Source: Adenanthera pavonina
Lineage: Eukaryota > Streptophyta > Magnoliopsida > Fabales > Fabaceae
Assembly (NCBI GenBank): GCA_026686845.1
Contig: JAIVEN010000012.1
Location: 23,686,501-23,750,500 of the forward strand
Reading direction: 5' to 3'
Length of the DNA: 64,000 nt
Positions 22,999-35,593 of the stretch are shown piece by piece (position 1 is the stretch's first letter; every line of letters starts with the position of its first letter). The translations under genes were made by a program, and so were the position numbers. The notes beneath the pieces are model-generated. The model saw only the letters and a program-made list of their open reading frames with translations. It searched no databases and was not told where the DNA came from.

Positions 22999-24030
22999 TG
23001 TAAATAGTTTTTATAATTTTACACTGATTTTTTGCCAATGATTTTTTCATATAAATTAAATATGAATTGTTGAGTGTATTTACAGCTTTCTCGCTGTTTT
23101 TTTTTTGTTCTTCCATCACCTCACTCTTGGAAAATATTGAACAAAAGTTTTATGCAATCGTCTTAATTAATTTGAATCAATAAAAACAACAGAGTTTGAG
23201 TTAATTAAAAATGATCCTAATCAAGTAATTTGGAATTGCTAGGATGAGGAGCTCCAAAAATCACTGTTCGCATCTATTATTCATGGTTCCCAATACTTGT
23301 AAAAGCAGAAATTCTTTCTTTTTTTGGGGTGAAATTCAGACATTCTTGGTTCGTATTCATATTTTGTTGTAAGAGGCCCCCAACTTCATCTTCCAGTACT
23401 TTTTTCCCCCTCAATTAACATACATACCCAGATAACTCTCTTTCTTTTACTTACGTCAGAAGCATCTATGTTATAGTTTGAAGAATATATAACAAATATA
23501 TATATATATATATATGAAAATGCACGTGGGATTTTTGCTCATACTACTTATACAGTGCACATGCCCCCAACATGACCATGGATGTTCCTCTTCAAAAGGT
23601 CAAATTCTGGAGGAGTAGAACACAAGATATCACTATTAGTTTTGCAGTTTTGCTTGCTGGTCTGTTACTTTTATTTCATTTCATTTCATTTGTCTATATT
23701 CAATTTAATTTGTTAAATATTTTAGAAGGAATTGAAATTTAATAACGATATATATACATGCAGACTATTATTAACTGTATGAAAATTTTCAAACTTACAT
23801 CTCATGAGGAAGGAAATAGATGAAATTTCCAACCACATCAATTCCGCTCTAAAGGTCTAAAATAAAATCAATAAATCTTTTTTATCATAACACGCCAAAA
23901 AAAATAAAAACAACTGTACGCACAAACTCTTTTCAAACAATTAATGTTCACTCCTCTGCCTGCGCGCGCGTGTGAGCCACTGCTAGAAAAAAATGCCCCA
24001 TGTATATAAAATGTCAAAATATGACCAGAT

Positions 24031-24476
24031 TCAGGGACCGTTTGTTTAAACTTAAAAAAAAATGATTTTTAGATTATTTAAAAAAATAATTAATTATTTA
24101 GAAATTTTTTAAATAGAAATTATTTTGTGTTTGGTTGGAATAAAGAAAAACACTTTTTAAATTTGTTAGTAAATAAAGAAAAAATATGAATTTATATTAT
24201 AATATTCACATGGGATCAAATATGGTTATTTTTGTAATTTTTAAAATTATTTTGTTGTACCCTACTTCTTATACTTTTTTTTCTCTGATTTACTGCAGCT
24301 GCTTTTTTAAAAAATCACTTAAAGTAACTTCTCAAACTAAATAGAAAACTATTTTTTTTCAGATTCTGATTATTTTTAAAAATTTAAACAAACACTCTAA
24401 AAATTTTTTAAAGTGTTTTTTTATATGAAAAATGTGATTTTTACGTAAAAAAAAAAATTGAAACAAACAGAGCCAT
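24031..24476. mobile_element. MITE with GTTTGTTT-type ends
   Basis: The left end is GGGACCGTTTGTTTAAACTT and the inverted right end is ATGGCTCTGTTTGTTTCAAT. Subterminal A/T runs also pair. Ends of the form GG-n-CTGTTTGTTT occur in hAT and PIF/Harbinger-type MITEs; I could not fix a target-site duplication. Confidence 0.55.
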
Positions 24477-24862
24477 CGACTTGTTTATTTATTTCTATTA
24501 ATTAATTAATAAATGTGAAGCCATGGCATTGACCCTGGGAATGTATCTACATCTCAACATCAATCATCTCATATCAGCTTGTTCACTCTCATCCACCCGC
24601 GCTGAAGTACGGGCTCCTCGCCTGGACCGTTGTGAACAGTGGCTGCCGCCAAATCTCAACCTTCTGGTTTCCTTAAACCTCTGTTGCTCCAAGGCTATAA
24701 TAACACACTCCGGCGGCGCTGTGTGTACAAACTTTCACCGCCAATCAGTTCGTTGATGACTCACCGGATGAGAAAATTGCTAAGAGCTCATTCTTCAACT
24801 GGTGATATTGAGGCATGGTGGTTGGTTCAACTTCAGCTCTTTTCATAGTAATATATCTTCAG

Positions 24863-26508
24863 GTAATTAACTATACCACATTCCATTTTCTGTGCATTGC
24901 ATAGATAGTGGGATAAATGAGTCATAGCTTAATTAAGCTTGTTATAGATTTTATATTTTATATTGATTATAATAACCAATTTACTAATTTGGCTACTTCC
25001 TCAATTTTAAAATGATTGTACTTTTTCTTGGTAATGCACGAGATTTAAAATTTTAAGCCAACAAAATCTTAACACAATAATGTCGTCGCTGAAAACTTTG
25101 GACGGTGACATTCCTTCTTTCAGTGACGACTTTTGTCTATGTCAAAAGTCAAATTTTTTACAATCTTTTCCTAAGAAAAATACCACATGCTTTTCTTGAT
25201 TTGCAATCTCAACCGTTCTTTGAAGATACAATCTCAACCATTCTCTAAAAATTGATCGTATACCCATTTCATTTTCGTGGCATTAACTTATTTATGTTGT
25301 GATGACTTACCATATTCGATATATATGTATATATATTGAGATATGAACGTTTTGGTTATGAATATTTTTCATTAACAATATAATAATCTAAGTAAATTAA
25401 AAAATGTTATTTTTATGCCTTAAGATACTTTTTTATCAAAAAATGCAATAGTTAGGAGTGTTTAGTTAACCCAATAATTTTGTAGACCATGTCATACTCG
25501 CATTATTGGGTTGGTCAAAAATTGGACTGAGTTAGGGATTGGGTTAGGTTGAGTCTAAACCCAATCACCTTACATAATCAAAAACAATTTAGCTGTTAAA
25601 AATTACAGATGTGATAAACTACTGCGGTTTAGATGAATGAACATTCATGTTTCTATATAAGTTCCCCAAACAATGTATGTTATACAAGTTTCAGAAATAG
25701 AGCAGATTTTCATGCATGGATCCCTTAAATTGGGGAGAGCCTAAAGTTTTTTAAAGTAAAAAGAGATATAAGTACTAGGCCCCGGTTCTAACACATGATC
25801 AGTCTCACAAAAGTATGACCTGCTATGTATCTATTTCAATCGGTATCTTAATATTGAATATAAGGTGAAGTTAATCACCTCACAAATATTAAAAAAAAAA
25901 GTTAAAAGTGGTTATACCTCTTAAATTTATCAAAAATTAAAAATATATTCAAAAAATGTCCCTAATCAAATGTTTAAACTTTTATCAATTAAATGGTTGC
26001 CCATGATTGTTTAGCCAAGTTAATAAAGGCATTAGTGAAAATACACCCTCCATTCTACATTATAAAGTAGTAAAAGAGTTTTTTTCGGTCTCATAATATA
26101 AGACAATATGTAATAATTTATCATTTTTACCCATAATATATTATGTTATTAGTATTATAACATATGCTATATTTAATGAAAGGAATAGAGATAAAATTAG
26201 AAATTTTATATTTGTTTCAAAAATTTAAAAATATAATAAATATTTATTAATATATGTGAAACCTTCCTTTAGCTTATAATACATAAAACAAGGTAGTATT
26301 TTAGTAAAGTACTTTAGGACATCCCAATTTATTGTTTTCCTTAAATTGCTCTCCCTTTTTTCACAAACACACTTTCCATCACTTCCATAAAAGTTAAAAA
26401 TCTGTGTATATAAAAAAGCACCAAAATGCGTTTCAAACCCAATACGCAACACAACATCTTCATACTTGTTATTCTCTCTCACTTCTTCCTTCAACGTCTA
26501 CGTCTTCC
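24863..26508. other. Intergenic region upstream of the 26.5 kb pseudogene
   Basis: AT-rich sequence with no gene. A partial ACCCAATAAT/TTGGGTTGG-rich repeat lies at about 25445-25570, related in style to the one at 17.8-18.4 kb. The promoter at about 26400-26508 has TATATAAA at 26406-26413, followed by AGCACCAAAATGCGT, closely matching the promoter at 47898 (TATAAATA then AGCACCAACATGCGT). Confidence 0.5.
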
Positions 26509-29461
26509 ATGGAAGAAAGCAACAACGGCGACGCCGTCATGAGCAACCACTCCTCCACCCGCAAGGGTGGTTGGCACGCCGCTATCTTCATCATCTGTGA
26601 GTCCCATTTCCGACCCAAACAAACACACACACACATTTCAGTAGCAAAATTCATTCATGCTTCATAATATTTGATTACACTCGCAGGTGTGGAGTTCGCA
26701 GATAGATTTGCGTCCACAGGGTTGGGTGCAAACCTTATAATGTACCTGACGAATGCTCTTCACGAGCCCACTACGACAGCGGTCAAAAACGTCAACACTA
26801 TGGTCGGCATTTCATCTCTCTTTCCTTTGCTTGGCGGCTTCATCGCTGACTCCTATCTCGGTCGTTTCTACACCATCATCTTCTCCTCCATCATTTATCT
26901 CTTCGTATCATCCATCTCGGTCGACTCATATTTTATTTTCATATTATTTATTAAGTAAATTTATTATTATTAATAATTATATATCATAATAATACTTATA
27001 CAATATTATAATATAAAAAGAAAAAATTTTATACAAAAAAATATTACTTAATATTAAAAATAATGTTATTTTATCTTAAAAATTAAAAAAATTTAAAAAA
27101 AATAAAAATCAAACCGGTTCAAACTAGTTTGTGATTGGTGGAAACCGGTAGGTTCGACAGGTTTTGTACAGATTAGCATTAGTTTTGAAATAGCCTAATC
27201 TTAATCTATGATTAGACCAAACCTAACACCAGTTATCAGTCAGACTGGTCTAGCCAACTCATCCGATCTAGTTTTTTCTTTCTTAAAAATAATAAAAAAT
27301 GTCATTGGATCTTATTCCCAAAAATTAAAATCTTATTTAGTTCAATTTAACTTTTTGACAAAAATATCATTCATTTAATTTTTTTCAGTTAGACCATGTA
27401 TTTAAATTAATGAAAAATGTCTTGATCAAACAATTAGGGTTAACTTAAGGCATGAGTAGTGACCATGGTTTAAATTCTCCTGATGCAATAAAAAATATTT
27501 TAATCACAAAATTTGAAATTGGACAAAAGTACAATGTACATATAAAGGCAATGTACGTATATTTCATTAATTGAAGGAATTTTTCCATAGTTTTAATAAA
27601 ATTCAATTTCTATATATATATATTCATAATATTATATTTTATGCTAAAATAGGACAAAATTGGGTGGACTGTGGGATTAGGAGTGTTAACTGGTGTGGTG
27701 GCGTTGGCATTGGCAATGTTCTTGTAGGGAAAAAAAAGGTACAAGAAGGATAGCCCAACTAGAAGCCCATTAGCAAGAATGGACCAAGTTTTTGTGGCGG
27801 CGACCCGAAAATGGCGTGTGAAGACCCCACTTGATACTCACGATTATTGGTGTGACGACGAGGAGCATAATGGGCCTAGTCTCCAAAATCAACCCAAGGC
27901 TCATTCCTTGGACTAGGCCCATGAATTAGGGTACATTTTTTTTTAAAACAATTTGATTTAAAAAATAGAAAGGATTTGCTTGAAACATAGTTCACCATTC
28001 ATTTCAAACATTATAAATATTTTGACACTTATTTCCATGAATTAAATCTTACTCATATAATAAATTCTTCAAAATTCTAAGGAAACAATAATATGATATT
28101 TTTTATTTTAATTCAAAATACAGATAAATATGTTCTTTCATTTAAAATTTTATGTAAAAACCTTATAATAAAGCTAGCCAAGAAGTAGACACTTCACTCA
28201 TCCCCCACCCAACAGAGCAAAAAAAAAAAAAAGCCAATTAGTCACAACTCCATATAAAACTATTGTAACGGAGATGGCTAACACCTTTTATTAGAACAGT
28301 TCAAGTAAGTCCACCCAAAATTTAGAATTCTGAATGTTTGCAGTACTTTTTCCACGTTCCTTCTGCATTCTCTCACATTTTTGGACCACAATTAGGGGTT
28401 GTGTTATTGTTTTTTCTTTTTAAATTTTTTATAAAATGATTCTTGTAAGAGGATGCAGACGAGATGTAAAGAAAGTGCAACAACTATTCGGAACTCCAAA
28501 ATTCTATATCTGTGAGGAACTTTCGTAGCCATTATCTTCTTTAACCATTTCCTACATTAGAGTGAAGAAATTTGTTGTAGATTTCTGGAGAAGGCAATGA
28601 TCATTGATGACATTGATGCCTCCAACAAAACCATAAACCCTTGGAGACTATGTTCAGTGAGTCAAGTTGAAGAAGTGAAACAAGTCGTTCAGCTAATCCC
28701 CACATGGCTTAGCTGCTTAATGTTCACTGCCGTCCAATCTTAGTTCAGCACATTCGTTACCAAACAAGGCGACACATTGAACCGCTCAATAGGACCACAC
28801 TTTAAAATCCCTCCGGCATCGCTTCTAGGTTTCGTCGGACTTTCAATCCTCGTCGCAGTCCCAATCTACGACCACTTTTTCGTGCCCCTAGCTAGAAAAC
28901 TCACAGGCCATCCTTCTGGTATCACAGTACTACAGAGGATTGGAACAGGCATATTCTTGACCTCACTTAACGTGGTTGTCTCAGCCTTAGTAGAATCCAA
29001 AAGAATTGGTTTTGCTAGAGAGAATAATCTTCAAGATAATTCCAAAGCTGTATTACCAATGAGCATATGGTGGTTGCTGCCTCAGTATATGATTGCTGGT
29101 ACTTCTGATTCATTCACCATTGTTGGGTTACAAGAGCTGTTCTCTGATCAGATGCCAGAGGGAATGAGAAGTTTGGGAGCTGCAGCATATATAAGCATTT
29201 CAGGAGTTGGAAATTTTGCTAGTAATATTATTATTTTTGCAGTGGAGGAAATTAGCTAGCTCAAGAGCTGGTGAGAAATGGCTAGGGAATAATTTGAATA
29301 GGGCTCATCTTGATTATTTCTATTATGTTTTGGGTGGGTCGGATGCTATCAGTTTGTGCGTTTATATTTGGCTTGCTAAAAGTTGTGTGTATAAAAAGAC
29401 CATGCATGAAGCTAGTAACTCTCATGTTTCTAGCATCAGTGAATATGGGAAACAAATGTAG
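26509..29461 (+). pseudogene. NPF5-type transporter pseudogene, exon 3 missing, stops and frameshift
   Basis: Exon 1 is 26509-26596 (MEESNNG...), exon 2 is 26687-26904, exon 4 about 27653-27930 and exon 5 about 28581-29461. Exon 3 is absent from the 748 bp between exons 2 and 4. Exon 4 has TAG at 27725-27727 (Leu to stop in LLG) and TAG at 27914-27916. Exon 5 has TAG at 28741-28743, where sisters have Gln, and a 4-bp TAGC duplication at about 29253-29260 that causes a stop at 29257-29259. In the shifted frame the coding resemblance continues to 29461. Exon 2 also reads EFADR instead of EFAER. With the TM4 segment gone no working transporter can be made, although promoter and exons 1-2 look normal. 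Confidence 0.92.
27105..27290. repeat. CCGGTT-rich repeat fragment in place of lost exon 3
   Basis: AAACCGGTTCAAACTAG and AACCGGTAGGTTCGAC at the left, with CAGACTGGTCTAGCC at the right, resemble the ends of the element at 4373-4925. It lies where exon 3 should be, so its insertion or a linked deletion may explain the exon loss. Confidence 0.5.
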
Positions 29462-32400
29462 CAAATAAAGTTTTTCAGTAGATATTGTGAATATTTCATG
29501 GCCTTCAGCTCATGATTTTCAATGTTTGATAATTGAATAAATAAAAAGTTTTTATTGTGAATTATTTGGTTTTAGAGAAAATGATTCATATTTGATTGGG
29601 CTTCATTGTGACTTTAAATTAGATTTCTATATTTATGCATTTATTTATTTGAACAGAAGATGACTCGAAAGAATTTGACTGTGTACTCATGATTAGTTGA
29701 TTATTGTCATAATTTTTTTCCTGATTTTCTCTATTTTTCTCTTTAAAATTTAAATGTGAAGAGATTTGAACCGGCCATTTAGTTCCTATGGAAATTTTAA
29801 AATGTCAAAAAATTTTACAAGATTGACAATAATCACTAATAAATATTTACATATGAATGTGGTAATTAATCAAGGTTATTTTAGGTTAAACTTGTGGAAT
29901 AGCTGAGAAAAATTCAAAAAAAATATAATTCACTCTTTTTTTCTAAAAAAAATCAAGTACAATTAGATAGACTTTAGGATAACTGCATCAAAATTAAGAA
30001 AAGCTTATGATTTCTTGGTTGATAAATATACTTACGAATTAAGAAAACTTACTTAAACATTCTTTAACATGAAATACAAACACAAACAAGAATAACACAC
30101 ACTAGAATTTGAAATTGGAATCAAATTATTTACCTATTTGCCTCACCATTAAACAGCATATATATCTTATGCGGACCAATAAAAGTAGACATTCATATTC
30201 GAACAAATAGCCATAGAATTAACAACCAAACGTAAACCATATATAAACTAATGTAAGTGAAAATATAGAGTTGCAAGCAAACAAATTAAACAAACAAACA
30301 AACAAAAATTATCAGTGAAAATATACAAAATCTAACATGCGATTAAATCAATGTCAGCAATTTCGTAATCATCACTCGATTAATGTATATATTAAAATTT
30401 AAAAATATACTATGATCCAAAAAAATAAAAGCCTGATACCGATAAAGACCATTTCAATTTTTAAAATGTGGTTGAGACTAGTAATCAAGGAGGTCCTAGA
30501 ACCAATATTAGTGATCATAATCATGAGGCTTTCTAAAAGTAATTTTAGCAAATGAAGTAAACAAAAAAAAAAAGATGAACATAGATGTATCATCTTCAAC
30601 GGGACTAGGATCAGTAAATTATTGAAAAATAATTTTGAATGCATTTATAGTGGTTATATAAGAACCACTATCTTATTTAACAGCAAAATTAACTTATTAC
30701 GTGGTCTTTTTTCCCTAGGAAGGCTTTAGCTAATGAAAGATTTCTTAACATTCGCACGAATTTTAAAATCCTGATCAAGCAATTAGTTAATTTGATAACT
30801 TAAATATACATTATAACTAAAATGAATTTTACAAACAAAACACCATGTATCTTGAAGTGCCATGTCTAAACAGTAAATTTCTCCTCGGGGATGAAACATT
30901 AAGCATGTTAAACAAGGGGGAAAACCCAAGCGTTTTTCCTCAACTAGTCTTTCAAGAAGGTTGTTGGACTTCGTTAATTGGGCCGCCATGATAGACTAAT
31001 TTGAAAGGCCCAAATCTATTTTAATTAATTAAGCATATTCGATATATACTATTATTTGAATTGCTTAATTATTATTTTTATTATCAATATATATAATTTT
31101 AGAAAGCATCCCTATTCATAAGTCATAAATCATACCTTTTTTTTTCTCACAAACACTTTCTTTTGAATTTAATACAAAACATGGGGTCCGTGTCAAGTTA
31201 GAGGAGAACTTTCATCATATTGTGTAAAGAAAAGATTAACAAGATTTGCTTTGCAAGAAAAGAGCCGGTAAATAAAAATTGTCAAAGAGATTTATCTAAC
31301 TTTTTCGTTAAAAGAATTTTTTGAAGTTACATATTTTCTATAACTATATCTTAAATTCATTTGGAAAGACTAAACGTGGTAGAAGAGAACCAAAATTCAT
31401 ATGCGAGCTTACAATGATTTGGAAAATGAAAGAGAAATTGAAAATATGAGTAACAAAAATATATCATTAATATAAAATAAAATAATGCAGAATAAACCAC
31501 ATTACTCAAGAATCATGAACATTTCAGGATCACCTCACACAGTCACACCTTTTGTAATGTACAAGAAAAAAAGTATCTTACTGAATCATTAATAGTAACA
31601 TGCTTATAGAACAAAGAAGCCGGTCATGAGGAACAATGTATCAAATAACAAAATGTAGGTGCCATTATTATAATGAGGAATCAATTATTTTAATTTTAAA
31701 GCGCATCAAGTACATGATCAAAATAATAAAAGAATATAATGATTGATGGTCGAATATTGTTATTTGACTAATTTGTTTTGTCTATTTCAATTACATGCAC
31801 GTATCTTGCTTGTGGCAAATTCAACAATAGTTCAGACACTATACTCTTTTTTTTGTTTTCTTTCTTTCTCTTTTAAATAAAGTTGAATGATTTCAACATA
31901 TCTGCTATAAATATATATATATATATATATATAATTTTTTTCTTACTCAAACCCAATTTGCGCATTACCATGCACAATGCTTCACCTAAATACTAAGAAA
32001 GTTATAACTATATAAGTTCTCAAATAATAATATGTAAATTTTGTAGGTAAGTTAAAAATGACTTTTTAGATTGGATTAGACTTAGATGTAGAAGCAAACA
32101 ATCGATATAGAAAGTACAATTTTTTAGATTAATTATTAAACCAATCTAAATTTTTTTTACGATTTATTTATATAACCGATCTAGAAAGTGCATTTCACCG
32201 TTATGTAATCAATCATTCAAGGTAAATTCAGTATTAAGCATACACCATTTATTTACTATGGCAAAAAAAGAAAAAATAAAGTCTTATTTACCGTTAAATA
32301 AGAAAAGGCTAAACAGTAATGAACCCATCATACAACAAGAACGCTTAAAATATATAGAATAATTAATTCAATACAAGAACTCTAAATATATCTTCTTTTT

Positions 32401-32808
32401 TTAGCCAAACGACATATCTTCTGCATGCATGGAAAAAATTAGAAAATAAATTTCCAATAAATATTTTCTTTAAATTTATGATATTATAAAGTCAGAAATC
32501 CAAATTTATAAAATTATTAGATAATGGAACATAAATAATTCCCCTTAATACATTAGGATGTACGGAATTTTAACATGTGATGGAAGAATAGATATATTAT
32601 TGTCCTTTTCATATTAGAAATAAATATTTACTAATTTTTTCTTATAAGAATTGTTACTATTCAATGTCTAGTTATTCAGAAATGGAAAAAATCAATTTCT
32701 TATTTAGAAAATGTGTATATAAATAATCACCAAAACACAGCATCTTCATATACTTGACTCTCTCCCAGTCTCCCTCAACTTAGCTCTTATTCACCGTCTT
32801 CGTCCTCC
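29462..32808. other. Long intergenic region (3.3 kb) upstream of the 32.8 kb gene
   Basis: The first ~700 bp are duplicated flank. TTTACAAGATT...AAATATTTACATATRAATGTGG near 29814-29865 recurs near 44975-45030 and 47180-47230, and the block near 30010-30150 (AAGAAAACTTACTT...CCTCACCA) matches 47490-47590. A (TA)n run is at about 31910-31934. The segment 31677-31850 and 32346-32475 is homologous to the upstream region of the 37.4 kb gene. A TATATAAATA box lies at 32716-32725, followed by ATCACCAAAACACAGCATC. No coding sequence is recognisable. Confidence 0.55.
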
Positions 32809-35593
32809 ATGGCAGAAAACAGCAACGGTAAAGCCCTCACCATCAAACATTCCGCCACCCGCAAAGGTGGCTGGCATGCCGCCATCTTCATCATCTGTAA
32901 GTCGTATTTTCGATCTTTGTTCATACGGTCTCGGAGACGACGATCACGTAACAGTACCATTGAGTCATAATTGATTGAGATTAATTTCTGATAACTTTGT
33001 GGTCTCCGCCTCCGCAGGTGTGGAGTTCGCAGAGAGATTCGCTTACCAAGGGCTGGCCGGAAACCTGATATCGTACCTGACCAATGTTCTTCACCAGCCC
33101 CTGGCAACGGCGGCCAAGAACGTCAACACTTGGATCGGCGTTTCGTCTCTCTTTCCTTTGCTCGGCGGCTTCGTCGCTGACTCATATCTGGGTCGTTTCA
33201 AAACCATCCTCTTGTCCTCCGTCATCTATCTTTTGGTACGTAATTTTTCTTAATGCTTTGATTAGTTACAGTTGCATATCAAAGCAGAGCTTGACACTTT
33301 CATATGGTTTTAGATAACTCTTCTTGTTTTTGTTTTTTCTACATGTAATGGGAAAATTATTTCTTATGTTACAAAAAACAATTATTGTAGGGCATGGTTT
33401 TGTTGACACTATCTGTGTCGGTAATAGAACATACGACTTTATTTTTTGTGGCTCTTTACATACTATCTGTTGGAGATGGTGGTCACAAGCCGTGTGTACA
33501 AACTTTTGCTGCTGATCAATTTGATGACAAAACACAAGTGGAGAGGGATGCTAAGAGCTCATTCTTTAATTGGTGGTACTTAGGGATTGTGGCTGGTTCA
33601 ACTGCTGCAGTTTTGGTAGTTATATATCTTCAGGTAATTAATTTAATTTTTAATCAATTAAAAGTTAACATTCTCTAGTTGTGTGTATTAAAAATGCTTT
33701 ATTATGAGAGTCAAAACCTACTTCAGTAAATTGAAAGACTAAGATTAACCTTGGTGCTTAAAAAAAAAGTTAAATAGCAGATTTATAATTTCTTCCTTTT
33801 TCGTTTTTTGGTGAAAAATTGTATATATAATTCATGTGAACAAACGTTATCTGAAAATTAGGACAATGTTGGATGGGCTGTGGGCCTGGGAGTGCTAGTT
33901 GGTGTGTTAGCTATGGCATTGGCACTGTTTTTATTGGGAATCAAAAGGTACAAGAAAGAAGGCCCAACTGGAAGCCCATTTACCAGAATGGCCCAAGTTT
34001 TTGTAGCTGCAACTCGAAAATGGCACATGAAGACCACGTGTGATCCTCAAAATTATTGGTATGGTGAGGAGGAGCAAGATGGGGCTTATATCCAACGTTT
34101 GTCCCATGCCAATCAGTTCAGGTGCCTTTCCATTCTCGCAAATAACTTGGAAAAAAAATTATTCAAAAACAATTCCTTGAACTTTGTCATATATAACCAA
34201 AAAGAAAAAAACTTGAGATTTATTTCAGTGAATTGGAGCATGATCATACAATTAATGCTTGAACTTTAGATCATAAAAAAGTATTAAATTTCAATAAAAA
34301 TTAACTACTCTTTGTTTTCTTGCCTGCGTAATTAGTTATTATGGTTGGCATGAAAATGAAACATAAGAATACATGCATTTGGGAGTTTAAGATGTGAAGG
34401 AATTGATCGCCTGCAGGTCATGTTTTGTTCTATTATTTAGGAGAAAGGACGGCCTCATTTAACATTTTTTTTGGGATTTATTATAAAATAGAAGGAATGA
34501 AATGAATTATAGCTTAAGATTTTTCAATATTATCCATATAACCTAACAGATGAAAGAGTGTGAAATATATTTTTATTTCTTTATCTTTCCCATACTAAAC
34601 AATAACTTGGTAAGAATATATCTCAGAAACAATAATAATATGCTCTACATAAATGTTATTCATCATAATTTTAATAATATATATAATCATAATTCCTAAA
34701 ATTATTGTAGGTTTTTAGAGAAAGCAATGATCATTGATGACTTGGATGCCTCAAGCGAAATAAGAAACCCATGGAGACTATGTTCAGTAACTCAAGTAGA
34801 AGAAGTGAAGCAAGTGCTTCGTCTCATCCCCATATGGCTTAGCTGTTTAATGTTCAACGTTGTCCAATCCCAGCTCCACACATTCTTCATCAAGCAAGGC
34901 AACACAATGATCTCTTCCATCGGACCACATTTCCATATCCCTCCTGCATCACTCATAGGCTTCGTCGGACTCACAATCCTCGTCGCCGTCCCAATCTACG
35001 ACCGTGTTTTCGTGCCGGTCGCTAGAAAATTCACCGGCCATCCCTCCGGTATCACAATACTGCAAAGGATCGGAACGGGCCTATTCTTATCTATACTCAC
35101 CATGGTGGTCGCAGCCTTGGTAGAAACCAAAAGACTTGGTATTGCAAGACAACACAATGTTATTGAAAACCCTAAAGCTGTTGTACCAATAAGCATATGG
35201 TGGCTTCTGCCTCAATATATGGTCGCTGGTGTTTCTGATGCCTTCGCCATTGTTGGGCTTCAAGAGCTGTTCTATGATCAGATGCCAGAAGCAATGAGAA
35301 GTTTGGGTGCTGCAGCATATATAAGCGTTCAAGGAGTTGGAAGCTTTGTTAGTAATGTAGTTATAATAATCATCGAGGAAATTAGCTCAAAAGCTGGAGA
35401 GAAATGGTTGGAAAACAATCTGAATAAGGCACATCTTGATCGTTTTTACTGGGTTCTGGCTGGTTTAAGTGCTCTAAGTTTGTGTGTTTATGTTTGGCTT
35501 GCTAAGAGATTCATATACAAAAGTATTAATGTGGTTGATACTAGATACCCAGAAGGCTTTAGTACCAATAATAATGATCATAATCAAGTGTAA
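32809..35593 (+). CDS. NPF5-type transporter (563 aa), intact, compact gene
   Basis: Exons are 32809-32896, 33018-33235, 33391-33633, 33862-34121 and 34711-35593, all GT-AG. The start ATG (MAENSNGKA) follows a TATA box by about 85 bp. ExxER is at residues 32-36 and the TM4 lysine at 135 (DGGHKPC). TM5 and TM6 are in exon 3/4 (FFNWWYLGIVAGS; GLGVLVGVLAMALALFLLG). The central loop runs from KKEGPTGSPFTRMAQ to VTQVEEVK, and exon 5 carries TM7-12 and a 30-residue polar tail rich in Asn. Intron 2 is only 155 bp, the shortest in the array and free of transposons, so this may be closest to the ancestral gene. It pairs with the 37.4 kb gene as a recent tandem duplicate by upstream homology. Confidence 0.92.

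Larger units (their letters stand above)
19328..24862 (+). pseudogene. Broken NPF5-type transporter: exons 1-2 intact, exon 3 decayed, rest lost
   Basis: Exon 1 (19328-19415, MAENSNCDALF...) and exon 2 (19548-19765) are open with good splice sites and a normal promoter. The next recognisable piece is a decayed exon 3 at about 24706-24862. Its 5' half is missing; it still reads CVQTFTANQF and EKIAKSSFFNW, then TGA and TGA stops, and it keeps its CAG|GTAATT donor. No exon 4 or 5 follows before the next promoter at 26.4 kb. Exon 2 also has AAG at 19553-19555, turning ExxER into KxxER. The enlarged intron 2 contains an inverted/tandem repeat and a polygalacturonase fragment. The locus could still be transcribed as a short N-terminal product, but it cannot make a transporter. 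Confidence 0.82.

Noticed and set aside
24523..24756. Open frame of 77 codons before the decayed exon 3
   Set aside because: It runs out of frame into exon-3 sequence (CTNFHRQSV is a shifted reading of the TM4 region) and its upstream half resembles no family I know.
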